Shown piece after piece: positions 1-9,030 of a stretch of 13,404 nt of DNA (position 1 is the stretch's first letter; each line of letters starts with the position of its first letter). The stretch spans positions 1 through 13,404 of the forward strand of contig LADV01000295.1 of assembly GCA_000961805.1 (NCBI GenBank). The letters run 5' to 3'. The position numbers and the translations under genes were made by a program. Source of the stretch: Peptococcaceae bacterium BRH_c23 (GTDB lineage: Bacteria; Bacillota_B; Desulfitobacteriia; Desulfitobacteriales; Desulfitobacteriaceae). Under the pieces are notes generated by a model. That model was not told the DNA's origin. It saw only the letters and a program-made list of their open reading frames with translations, and did no database searches.

Positions 1-507
1 GGCCTCATCCGCTGCTACGGCGACGGCAGCTCCCCCGGAAGATCCTCCGGGAACATACTCTAGATCCCAAGGATTACGAGTCTTAGCAAAATATGAATTC
101 TCTGTCGAGGAACCCATGGCAAACTCATCCATGTTTAGTTTACCGAGTAGGATCGTTCCTGCGTTCCGTAAGCGATCTGTCACAGTTGCATTATAGGGTG
201 GAATAAAATTTTCCAACATTTTTGAACCACAACTTGTACGAACGCCCTCTGTGCACATGTTATCTTTCATGGCCATCGGAATTCCCTCTAAGGGGCTGAG
301 AGCCTCTCTCTGAGCGATCTTGCGATCAACCTCTGCCGCTTGGGCTAAGGCCTGATCTTCCAAAACTGTTAAATACGCTTGTAAATCAGGTTCAAGGCTA
401 TGAATACGTTCTATGTAAGCTTTCGTCAACTCAGTAGCGCTGACATCTTTATGCACAAGTAGCTCGTGTTGTTCACTGATCGACTTTTCTATATCCCCTG
501 TTGCCAT
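1..507 (-). CDS. gatA: Glu-tRNA(Gln)/Asp-tRNA(Asn) amidotransferase subunit A (5' part only)
   Basis: GatA is the amidase subunit of GatCAB. It releases ammonia from glutamine, which GatB uses to amidate misacylated Glu-tRNA(Gln) or Asp-tRNA(Asn) in the cytoplasm. I translated the minus strand from ATG at 505-507; 169 codons are present and the gene runs off the left edge in frame. The amidase-signature features are visible: the catalytic lysine in AMKDN (about K81) and the glycine-serine loop GGSSGG at residues 154-159 holding the cis-serine. The nucleophilic serine should lie just beyond the edge. The start is supported by an AAGGAGG ribosome site (517-523) nine bases upstream. gatA follows gatC by 22 bases with no terminator, so the two are cotranscribed; gatB is expected outside the window. 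Family assignment is secure; only the 3' two-thirds is unseen. Confidence 0.97.
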   Translation of the reverse strand, partial: MATGDIEKSISEQHELLVHKDVSATELTKAYIERIHSLEPDLQAYLTVLEDQALAQAAEVDRKIAQREALSPLEGIPMAMKDNMCTEGVRTSCGSKMLENFIPPYNATVTDRLRNAGTILLGKLNMDEFAMGSSTENSYFAKTRNPWDLEYVPGGSSGGAAVAVAADEA

Positions 508-529
508 TTCGCGCAACCTCCTTTCTAGG

Positions 530-823
530 TTAGACTATTTTAGGAACCCTAAAGAAACCCTCTTCCCCATCCGGGGCATTCCTTAAGGCTTTTTCATGAT
601 TAATTGAGGGTCTCACTTCATCCTCGCGCAATACGTTATGTAGAGGAACAGCATGGGCAGTAGGCACTACATCCCTCGTGTCTAAGCGCTCTAACATAGC
701 CGCATAATCTAAAATGGAATTAAGTTGTTCAGTATACTCTTGAGTTTCCTGTTCGGTTAACTCAAGGCGCGCCAAGGCTGCTACGTATTCAACGTCTTCA
801 CGTGAAATTGTCAATTTATTCAC
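530..823 (-). CDS. gatC: Glu-tRNA(Gln)/Asp-tRNA(Asn) amidotransferase subunit C
   Basis: GatC is the small structural subunit that wraps around GatA and GatB and stabilises the amidotransferase. The 97-residue product has the usual family length and pattern: an N-terminal helix with [12 protein letters not shown], the central [16 protein letters not shown] helix, the conserved [17 protein letters not shown] segment, and the C-terminal FFRVPKIV end. The GTG start at 821-823 lies only about four bases after a purine-rich AAAGGGAAG. A TTG three codons later (812-814) sits six bases after AAGGTG and would give a 94-residue protein whose N-terminus is closer in length to Bacillus GatC. The exact start is therefore open. 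It is the first gene of gatCAB and has its own promoter just upstream. Confidence 0.96.
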   Translation of the reverse strand: MNKLTISREDVEYVAALARLELTEQETQEYTEQLNSILDYAAMLERLDTRDVVPTAHAVPLHNVLREDEVRPSINHEKALRNAPDGEEGFFRVPKIV

Positions 824-856
824 CTTCCCTTTGGAGTGTTTGTTGCATTATCCTCT

Positions 857-885
857 ATCATAACAAATATAGGGGACTGGGGCAA
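857..885 (-). promoter_or_regulatory. Probable sigma-A promoter of gatCAB
   Basis: On the minus strand TTGCCC (880-885) and TATGAT (857-862) are separated by exactly 17 bases, and a TG one base before the -10 makes an extended -10 element. Transcription would start near 850, about 27 bases before the GTG of gatC. This fits gatCAB being transcribed independently of the sigma-factor block to its right. Confidence 0.65.
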
Positions 886-919
886 GAAATATAGAATATA
901 CAAAATCACTGTGTTGGGC

Positions 920-982
920 GTGTTTTGGGGACGGTCCTCTTAACACACCTTAAGGTAAGTTAAAAAGACCGTCCCCAAACAC
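920..982. repeat. REP-like long inverted repeat (GGGGACGGTC type)
   Basis: The left arm at 920-936 reads GTGTTTTGGGGACGGTC and the right arm at 967-982 is its reverse complement except for one extra T. Inside lie a second pair (TTAAC 940-944 / GTTAA 959-963) and a perfect central palindrome ACCTTAAGGT (947-956), so the whole 63 bases can fold into one long hairpin. The motif with GGGGACGGTC arms is, as I recall, a recurrent intergenic repeat in Clostridia, sometimes near Y1 (REP-associated) transposases; no transposase is present here. It is not a good terminator, since no T-run follows either arm. Confidence 0.7.
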
Positions 983-995
983 CAAGAACCCTCCC

Positions 996-1050
996 AAAAA
1001 TACCATTAAGAAATACCACGATTTTTGCCGTGGTCTTTCTTAGTTAATGG
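996..1050 (-). terminator. Rho-independent terminator after the DUF4367 gene
   Basis: The arms AAGAAATACCACG (1008-1020) and CGTGGTCTTTCTT (1029-1041) pair with one mismatch around an eight-base loop. CCATTAA (1003-1009) and TTAATGG (1044-1050) can lengthen the stem. Reading on the minus strand the stem is followed by TATTTTT (five T at 996-1000). The stop codon of the membrane protein lies inside the stem, so this terminates the sigma/anti-sigma operon. Confidence 0.7.
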
Positions 1051-1801
1051 AATTTGCCATCTTAGTAATCTCTTCTTCAGTTATTACCCCTGTGATTTGC
1101 AGTAGGAGATTTCTCACTTGCCAATTCAAAGTATTCAAGCCATTCTTACTCAGATACATAATAGCTGGGCTACCGTTCACAATTAGATCTTTTACGCTTG
1201 TATCATCTGTATCATATAATGTTCCCCGTGAAGTTCCTTTAGCATTATCTTGTTGTCTAAAAACAAAGACCTTGTCATTAAGATTATATTCAATAGAGAC
1301 TTGGTAAACCCTTACCCCTACAGATGTAAGTATAACTCGTCTAATGTTAGCTCCAGGAGGGAGATAACTTGGAATAGCTAATTTAAAGTGAGTCGCAGTT
1401 TTGGCTTGATCCAGAGTAACTTCTTCGTCAACAAGATCACCTAAATCCTGAATTTTAGGCATCGGAGGCTCATCAACCTGGTGGTAGGTTTCAGTCATAT
1501 TTCTAGTGGTCTTTCCAACGACATAACTAAAAAATTTAGCAATACTCTTCCCAACCGCATCTGCATTATGTGGATATAAAAAGTTTATTGAACTCACTAA
1601 TATCAGAACTGTAGCAACCATGGTTATTCTTTTTCGATTGATGACTGTTTTGGGTATTTTAAGAATATCATCCTCTACATTGATTCGATTCTTAATCTTC
1701 TGCCATTGATCATCTATATTCGGAATCTCAATCTCGGAAGCTAACTCTTTTGACAAATGAATTATTATTATTTCGTCAAGCTCTCTTTCAGATAAGCTCA
1801 C
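1040..1801 (-). CDS. Membrane protein with DUF4367-like C-terminus, probable anti-sigma factor of the adjacent ECF sigma
   Basis: The 253-residue protein has a charged cytoplasmic N-terminus (about 1-57), one hydrophobic segment (about 58-77, starting TMVATVLILVSS), and an extracytoplasmic C-terminal region. Residues 130-250 show the pattern I associate with DUF4367: TLDQAKTATHFKLAIPSYLP, then several strands, then NWQVRNLLLQITG and a short EEEITKMA helix. Proteins of this layout usually sit next to ECF sigma genes and bind the sigma factor with the N-terminal part. There is no zinc-binding ZAS motif (no HxxxCxxC), so the sigma-binding surface is not identified. The GTG start (1799-1801) follows GGGAGG, which lies inside the last sigma codons; only six bases separate the two genes, indicating translational coupling. 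The anti-sigma role is inferred from context and topology. Confidence 0.8.
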   Translation of the reverse strand: MSLSERELDEIIIIHLSKELASEIEIPNIDDQWQKIKNRINVEDDILKIPKTVINRKRITMVATVLILVSSINFLYPHNADAVGKSIAKFFSYVVGKTTRNMTETYHQVDEPPMPKIQDLGDLVDEEVTLDQAKTATHFKLAIPSYLPPGANIRRVILTSVGVRVYQVSIEYNLNDKVFVFRQQDNAKGTSRGTLYDTDDTSVKDLIVNGSPAIMYLSKNGLNTLNWQVRNLLLQITGVITEEEITKMANSIN

Positions 1802-1807
1802 TTAAGT

Positions 1808-2326
1808 TCAACCTCCCAAATTTTGATTGAGATCCTTATCTATCAAGTTTCTAAATTTTTCTTTTGCTCTATGTAGTCTAACTTTAGCATTTGAGAGATT
1901 AATATCTAATAACATAGCAATCTGATGCAAGGATAAATCGGCATAATACTTGAGTACTAAAATCTCATGTTCTTTTTTATTTAATTTTTTAAGGACATTA
2001 TTGATGTCCTCTTTCAGTTCTATATCATTTTCAAGACTACTATCTGACAGCATGCCTAGGTGCAAATCAGTTAATAAAGTAATCTTATCATTGTTTTTAT
2101 TATTTAACATTCGTTTAGCTTCATTTAGAGCTATAGAAATAACCCATGAAGCAAATTTATCTTTAAATTCTAGCTGATTAAGTTTATTATACGCTATTAC
2201 AAAGGCCTGTTGGACGGCATCCTCTGATATATATTTATCTTTAGTATAAAAATACACTGTTTGATAGACTCTTTCATAAGTCTGCTTGGCTAGAATTTTA
2301 AAGATTTCTAAGTCCTTACTTGACAA
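1808..2326 (-). CDS. ECF-type RNA polymerase sigma factor
   Basis: The 172-residue protein has the two-domain ECF layout. Sigma region 2 is at about residues 9-75, including KYISEDAVQQAFVIAYNKL and the FKDKFASWVISIALNEAKR part that contacts the -10 element and core polymerase. An acidic linker follows, then sigma region 4 at about 108-160, with KKEHEILVLKYYADLSLHQI followed by the recognition helix NLSNAKVRLHRAKEK. There is no region 1 or 3 and no C-terminal sensor extension. The start is TTG (2324-2326), chosen because a perfect AGGAGG (2335-2340) lies eight bases upstream. It is the first gene of a two-gene operon with the membrane protein at 1040-1801, which probably holds it inactive until an envelope signal arrives. 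The ECF subgroup and regulon cannot be read from sequence alone. Confidence 0.93.
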   Translation of the reverse strand: MSSKDLEIFKILAKQTYERVYQTVYFYTKDKYISEDAVQQAFVIAYNKLNQLEFKDKFASWVISIALNEAKRMLNNKNNDKITLLTDLHLGMLSDSSLENDIELKEDINNVLKKLNKKEHEILVLKYYADLSLHQIAMLLDINLSNAKVRLHRAKEKFRNLIDKDLNQNLGG

Positions 2327-2428
2327 TTTATCCGCCTCCTGAAACTATTAATTCTAGTAATTTATATTAAAACCTCCTAAATTTTTATATTTTATAAAAT
2401 TAATGTAACCTTATGGCATATTTAATCC

Positions 2429-2458
2429 CTCTATATAGAGAGGGGGATACCAAAACAA
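2429..2458. promoter_or_regulatory. Candidate sigma-operon promoter overlapping a 12-bp palindrome
   Basis: The 217-base gap between the sigma gene (minus) and the lipoprotein (plus) carries a perfect palindrome CTCTATATAGAG at 2429-2440. On the minus strand TTGTTT (2453-2458) and TATAGA (2430-2435) are 17 bases apart, so the palindrome covers the possible -10. Both hexamers are mediocre. No convincing ECF-type promoter pair (AAC and CGT motifs) was found for either direction. Confidence 0.3.
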
Positions 2459-2543
2459 TTTTATAAGAGCTACGGTGCATTTAAGGAAGTAATGGAAGTG
2501 AAGTGATTTTCTCCCCTGGAATTTAAAAGAGGTGATTTAGATA

Positions 2544-3122
2544 TTGTCAAACTATAAAATTTTATTTTTCCTAGTGTTGTTAAGTCTAATGGTAACCGGC
2601 TGTTCAACAACTGAAGCTAATCAAACAAGAGAGAAACTCAATCTTCTTGACTCTACCATAAGGACCCACCTTTCTAAAGAGCATTCAACCCTAAAGGTCA
2701 GTCAGTTAAAGATAATATCAATGATCGAAACTCCAGAAGGAGACTTGATTCAGATTTTGTTTCAGGGTAACGGTGATGAATATATCGGCTTTTTACAAAT
2801 ATCAAAAAACATCGAATTCAGTGACGTAGTTTTTAGCAATATAAGACCAAGTAATAAAGATACACCCTTCGATGTTCACTTTATGACTTCATTCATGAAA
2901 AAATCAAACGAAGAAATACCTTACATATTCTTGGGAGGAGTTATAAATGATAAGAAAATTAAGGAGATGCAGATAATTTTTGATGATACTGCCATCGTCT
3001 ATTTAGTATTTAATGAACATCAGGAATCTTATAATTATGTAAGAATAGGATCTAAGGCTGGAGTTAAACAAATTATTGCCAAAGACAACTCAGGTAAAGG
3101 TCTATATAGCTATCCACCTTAG
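2544..3122 (+). CDS. Lipoprotein of unknown family, divergent from the ECF sigma operon
   Basis: The 192-residue product starts with a lipoprotein signal peptide: N-terminal MSNYK, a hydrophobic core (residues 6-17) and the lipobox VTGC with the lipidated cysteine at residue 20. The mature part is soluble, mixed alpha/beta by eye, with no motif I recognise. It should be anchored to the outer face of the cytoplasmic membrane. The start is TTG at 2544-2546, supported by GAGGTG at 2529-2534 nine bases upstream; no ATG fits. The gene is AT-rich like the sigma and anti-sigma genes and unlike ligA. Divergent placement next to an ECF sigma suggests it may be a target or an upstream sensor of that system, but this is inference only. 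Confidence 0.85.
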   Translation: MSNYKILFFLVLLSLMVTGCSTTEANQTREKLNLLDSTIRTHLSKEHSTLKVSQLKIISMIETPEGDLIQILFQGNGDEYIGFLQISKNIEFSDVVFSNIRPSNKDTPFDVHFMTSFMKKSNEEIPYIFLGGVINDKKIKEMQIIFDDTAIVYLVFNEHQESYNYVRIGSKAGVKQIIAKDNSGKGLYSYPP

Positions 3123-3141
3123 CGTCCTCGTAACACGTATA

Positions 3142-3174
3142 AAAGCCGGTTTCTCAGATGGAGAAACCGGCTTT
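3142..3174. terminator. Shared bidirectional terminator between lipoprotein gene and ligA
   Basis: A perfect 14-bp stem, AAAGCCGGTTTCTC (3142-3155) with GAGAAACCGGCTTT (3161-3174), closes a five-base loop. It lies between two convergent genes, 19 bases after the lipoprotein stop and five bases after the ligA stop. On the minus strand it is followed by TTTTA, and on the plus strand it ends in CTTTCACTAT, so it should work best for ligA. Confidence 0.85.
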
Positions 3175-3179
3175 CACTA

Positions 3180-5276
<2,097 letters not shown>

Positions 5277-5297
5277 TCATTGCCTAGGTACAAATAA

Positions 5298-6230
5298 TTA
5301 AGCTTGGAAATATGTTGTCATTTGTGGTACAACTTGCTTCTTACGAGAAAGAACTCCTGGAAGATCAACACTGCCATTGACAATTTCTTTGCCGAAGGCT
5401 TTAGCTACTTCTTCTGGGTTGTCCCCTTTTACGATCAGCTCTGTGGTATCTGTTAAAATATCGGTGATCATCAAACAGAGATAACGCATATCTTGTGCTA
5501 CACGGTGTGCTTCAATGGCTGCAGTTAAGTTTGCCCGAACCTCTTCAAATCCATCCAAACCCATCAGACTTACTTGTCCAACTCCAACTTTGTGAGGACC
5601 CATGGTGAAAGCCTTAAGATCTTCTTCAATCATGCTTTGAGGGGTACGCTCAGCAATGTTGGAAGATGCTTTGAACATGTCGATACCAAAGGTCTTGGGA
5701 TCAACTCCGGCAATAGCAGCCAGTTCAGCAGCAATCGTCTTATCCAATTCAGTGCAGGTTGGAGATTTGAAGATGACAGTATCGGAAAGAATGGCTGCGA
5801 GTAAAATGCCAGCAATCGCTTTTTCAGGAACTAAGCCTTTTTCCTTGTACTCTTGAGCTACAATCGTGCATGTGGAACCTACGGGCTCAATACGAACATA
5901 AAGGGGTTCCGAGGTTTGGAAGCCGCCCACTTTGTGATGATCAACAATTTGCACGAGCTGAGCTTGATCTGCACCAGCAACCGCTTGACCATACTCATTG
6001 TGGTCGACGAGAATCAATTTTTGTTTAGCTTCTACGGACTCTAATACCTCAGGAATAGCTACTCCATAATAATTGAGCACATACTCAGTCTCTTTATTGA
6101 GTTTTCCGGCTGAGCAGGGAACAACATTGTCAGCTCCCATGAGTTCTTTTAAACGAGCCAAAGCGATTGCTGAGCAAACTGAATCTGTATCTGGGCTTTT
6201 GTGTCCAACAATATAAATTTTATCTGACAT
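5298..6230 (-). CDS. ppaC: Manganese-dependent inorganic pyrophosphatase (family II)
   Basis: The enzyme hydrolyses pyrophosphate to two phosphates in the cytoplasm, pulling nucleic-acid synthesis and tRNA charging forward. It is a DHH-family protein of 310 residues, the normal length (Bacillus PpaC is 309). Metal-binding motifs are all present: GHKSPDTDS (H10, D14, D16), LVDHNE (D76, H77), and VDHH (D97, H98, H99). The C-terminal DHHA2 domain carries the substrate-binding SRKKQ at about 295-299. No CBS or DRTGG regulatory insert is present, so it is the short constitutive form. The ATG at 6228-6230 has AGGTG six bases upstream; a GTG three codons earlier (6237-6239) is possible. It lies 61 bases after pcrA with no terminator between, so cotranscription is likely. 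Confidence 0.97.
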   Translation of the reverse strand: MSDKIYIVGHKSPDTDSVCSAIALARLKELMGADNVVPCSAGKLNKETEYVLNYYGVAIPEVLESVEAKQKLILVDHNEYGQAVAGADQAQLVQIVDHHKVGGFQTSEPLYVRIEPVGSTCTIVAQEYKEKGLVPEKAIAGILLAAILSDTVIFKSPTCTELDKTIAAELAAIAGVDPKTFGIDMFKASSNIAERTPQSMIEEDLKAFTMGPHKVGVGQVSLMGLDGFEEVRANLTAAIEAHRVAQDMRYLCLMITDILTDTTELIVKGDNPEEVAKAFGKEIVNGSVDLPGVLSRKKQVVPQMTTYFQA

Positions 6231-6291
6231 ATTTAACACCTAAACCTTTCTTCTCCTCAATTTTGGGAAATGCACCATGGTAAAAAAAATG

Positions 6292-8562
6292 TCACAGTTT
6301 CGTTAACTTGGCATACTCCGCAATTAATTTCTTGATTCCACCGTCAAAAACAATTGTCAGTTCCGCTTGATTTCCCTCTCCCTTAATGGAGACAATAATC
6401 CCTCGACCAAACGTCGCGTGTTCCACTTTTTCTCCTACCTGATGCGCCTCACCCCCTTTAATAACTAGAGTACTTCCAAAATCCTTTTCCCACGACCCTG
6501 AACCCAAAGGAATGGTTCGATCCGACATAGAATCCCGTCTCCTCGCTGATTTCGCTGGAGTAGCGAGACGACGTTTTGGTGGATCAAGTGGGTCAATTTC
6601 CGTCATTAAATCCGACGGAATCTCCATCAAAAAGCGAGAGGGCTGATTGTATTGCGTCTTGCCATAGAGCATCCGCATTTCCGTATTACACAGGTATAGC
6701 TTCTCCCTCGCCCGAGTGATAGCTACATAACAAAGTCGGCGTTCTTCCTCTAAAAGAATTGGCTCTATGAGTGAACGGCTACTGGGGAAAATCCCGTCTT
6801 CCATACCCACCACTAAAACAACCGGGAATTCTAACCCCTTCGCACTATGCATCGTCATTAAGGCTACTGCAGCCTCTGCTTGATCTAAATCATCGATATC
6901 AGCAACCAACGATACTTGTTCTAAGAAACCGCTTAATCCTCGGACAGCTTCCTCAGCTTCAACTCCATCATTTAAGGCATTTTGCTCAGCTAGAGCTGCT
7001 TTAGCATCATACTCAGCGGTTACGGACAGAAACTCCATCAGATTTTCTAAACGAGTCTCCGCTTCAGGTGTGTCTTCAGCCTTAAGGATCGCTTTGTACC
7101 CCGTCTTGTTCAGAATCTCTTCTACTAAGTCTGATACACTTGCCTCTCGTGCCAAGTTTAGTAAGCCCTGCATCATTTGGGCAAAGCCTAACAACGGCTT
7201 CTTAGCTCGTGTCGACAAATCCGGAATATACTCTGCCTCCAAAATGGCGTCCAGCACAGGCATTCCTTGTTCATCGGAGTATTCTAAAATCTTTTGCAAG
7301 GTGCTATCTCCAAGGCCGCGCTTGGGCACATTAAGCACACGAGCAAAACTCACTTGATCAGCTGGATTATATAAGACTTTTAAATACGCTAGGATATCTT
7401 TGATTTCCATACGTTGATAGAATTTCAGCCCAGAGAAAACGCGATAAGGCGTAGCCGCCTTCATCAGACGCTCCTCTAGAGCCCGCGATTGAGCATTCGT
7501 CCGATAAAGAATCGCAAAATCATTAAACGGACGCCCTTCTAGCTCATGTAAGCGTTGAATCCGATTAACGACATAGTCCGCTTCATCTCGCTCATCAGAT
7601 CCCACATAACACACGACCGACTGCCCCTCAGAGTTTTCCGTCCAGAGCGACTTCTCTTTACGCGATTCGTTATTCCTCACCACTGCATTAGCAGCATTAA
7701 GGATCTTTTGCGTCGATCGATAATTTTGTTCAAGTTTGATGACTTTGGCTTCCGGATAATCCCGCTCAAAGTCGAGGATATTTTGGATATCCGCCCCGCG
7801 CCAGCCATAGACGGATTGGTCATCATCTCCCACCACGCAGAGATTCCGATATTCACTCGCCAAAAGTTTGATCAGCATATACTGGGCGTGGTTCGTATCT
7901 TGGTACTCATCAACCATAATATAGCGGAATTTATCCTGATAATACCGATAGACATGATTACTTTGCTGAAAGAGCTGAACCGTGAGCATGATAATATCAT
8001 CAAAATCAAGCGCATTATTACTCTTGAGTCGTTTCTGATAAGAACGATAAATATCCACGACTTTTTGTTCAAAATAACTAGCAGCCTTATAGGAAAACGC
8101 TTCGGGATCTTGAAGTTTGTTTTTGGCATCACTAATGACTGCCGCCACACTGCGCACTGGGAATTTCTTTTCATCATAGTTTTTTTCTTTTAAGCACGCT
8201 TTGAGTATCGACTGTTGATCCCCTGTATCATAAATAACGAAATTCTTCGTATATCCTGGCAAATTATCAATTTCACGTCTCAGAATACGGACACATGCCG
8301 AGTGAAATGTCGTGACCCATAATCCATACCCCTCACTGCCCAGCAAGGTGGCCACTCGTTCCCTCATCTCTTTGGCCGCTTTATTGGTAAAAGTAATCGC
8401 TAATATCTCACCGGGTTCTACCCCTTGAGCAATCAAATGGGCAATTCTATAGGTGAGCACTCGAGTTTTTCCCGATCCTGCTCCCGCTAGAATTAGAAGC
8501 GGCCCCGCTCTATGCTCTGCAGCTTCCCGCTGCACTGGATTTAAATCATCTAACCGGTACAT
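6292..8562 (-). CDS. pcrA: ATP-dependent DNA helicase PcrA (UvrD/Rep family)
   Basis: PcrA is a superfamily 1A 3'-5' helicase used in repair, rolling-circle plasmid replication and removal of RecA filaments. The 756-residue protein shows every helicase motif: the Q-motif region LNPVQREA, Walker A GAGSGKT (27-33), ITFTNKAAKEM, Walker B VDEYQDTN (about 217-224), GDDDQSVYGWRGAD (about 245-258), LEQNYRS (about 277-283), TMHSAKGLEFP and VAITRAREKLYL. A low-complexity basic linker follows, then the C-terminal Tudor-like segment with HATFGRGIIVSIKGEG, typical of Gram-positive PcrA and linked to RNA polymerase binding. The ATG at 8560-8562 is preferred: GAGGTGA stands seven bases before it, while the GTG at 8566-8568 is too close to that site. 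It is the first gene of pcrA-ppaC-ligA. Confidence 0.97.
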   Translation of the reverse strand: MYRLDDLNPVQREAAEHRAGPLLILAGAGSGKTRVLTYRIAHLIAQGVEPGEILAITFTNKAAKEMRERVATLLGSEGYGLWVTTFHSACVRILRREIDNLPGYTKNFVIYDTGDQQSILKACLKEKNYDEKKFPVRSVAAVISDAKNKLQDPEAFSYKAASYFEQKVVDIYRSYQKRLKSNNALDFDDIIMLTVQLFQQSNHVYRYYQDKFRYIMVDEYQDTNHAQYMLIKLLASEYRNLCVVGDDDQSVYGWRGADIQNILDFERDYPEAKVIKLEQNYRSTQKILNAANAVVRNNESRKEKSLWTENSEGQSVVCYVGSDERDEADYVVNRIQRLHELEGRPFNDFAILYRTNAQSRALEERLMKAATPYRVFSGLKFYQRMEIKDILAYLKVLYNPADQVSFARVLNVPKRGLGDSTLQKILEYSDEQGMPVLDAILEAEYIPDLSTRAKKPLLGFAQMMQGLLNLAREASVSDLVEEILNKTGYKAILKAEDTPEAETRLENLMEFLSVTAEYDAKAALAEQNALNDGVEAEEAVRGLSGFLEQVSLVADIDDLDQAEAAVALMTMHSAKGLEFPVVLVVGMEDGIFPSSRSLIEPILLEEERRLCYVAITRAREKLYLCNTEMRMLYGKTQYNQPSRFLMEIPSDLMTEIDPLDPPKRRLATPAKSARRRDSMSDRTIPLGSGSWEKDFGSTLVIKGGEAHQVGEKVEHATFGRGIIVSIKGEGNQAELTIVFDGGIKKLIAEYAKLTKL

Positions 8563-8589
8563 GACCACTTCACCTCACTTCTTGTACTT

Positions 8590-8598
8590 ATTATAACA
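8590..8598 (-). promoter_or_regulatory. Extended -10 promoter of pcrA
   Basis: The minus strand reads TGTTATAAT: a perfect TATAAT (8590-8595) with the extended TG (8597-8598). No good -35 lies 16-18 bases upstream; the best is GCAACA, 18 bases away. Transcription would begin near 8583, giving a leader of about 20 bases. An imperfect dyad (ACTGTTGC 8612-8619 / GCTAACAGT 8627-8635) sits over the -35 position and could be an operator; it does not match the Gram-positive LexA box. Confidence 0.65.
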
Positions 8599-8925
8599 TA
8601 CTGTACGTCCTACTGTTGCTTGAATTGCTAACAGTCTCTTGCCCTTTAAGATATCACAATAATTATTAGCTATACCTAAAGGTAATGGACATCATAGGAC
8701 AAACTTTATTACTGGGTTGATTAACGGAATATTACTGGAATCTCCTTAGATAGCTCCCTCCGTAGCACGTAAAGACCTGTAGTTTTGCACATCAAGAGAA
8801 AAATTGGCACGGAAATTGGTGAGAAGTACTGAAATAAAGACTTATAGGGCTTAAGACAGGTGTCTAATACCAGGATCTTCCTCAAAAAATATCTATCGTG
8901 GCATAAGTAAAGTTAATGGAGACTT

Positions 8926-8962
8926 AAAAAATAATACAGATGTACCAAATTAGCACACCTGT
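8926..8962 (-). terminator. Probable Rho-independent terminator of asnS
   Basis: On the minus strand ACAGGTGTGC (8953-8962) pairs with GTACATCTGT (8936-8945), ten pairs of which two are G-U, around a seven-base loop. The stem is followed by ATTATTTTTT (six T at 8926-8931). It lies about 70 bases after the asnS stop. Confidence 0.6.
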
Positions 8963-9030
8963 CCAGAAGAATCACAAAAAACCTCATACTTAACTGACAA
9001 TGCACCTACGAACAGCCTCATAGAAGACCG

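Larger units (their letters stand above)
8563..9030. other. Gene-free stretch between pcrA and asnS
   Basis: These 468 bases hold the pcrA promoter at one end and the probable asnS terminator at the other. I looked for short frames with ribosome sites and for recognisable protein fragments in both directions and found none in the middle part (about 8640-8920). ACAGGTGT occurs both at about 8856-8863 and, inverted, in the terminator arm at 8955-8962. Confidence 0.6.

Noticed and set aside
920..982. Terminator for gatC-side or anti-sigma transcripts
   Set aside because: No T-run follows either arm, and a better terminator lies at 996-1050; the REP-like repeat reading fits better.
2360..2390. 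Second AGGAGG on the minus strand upstream of the sigma gene
   Set aside because: It is not followed by a usable start codon with an open frame; stops follow within a few codons.
7555..8193. 212-codon plus-strand open frame inside pcrA
   Set aside because: It is antisense to the conserved helicase motifs of pcrA, has no ribosome site and no recognisable protein features.
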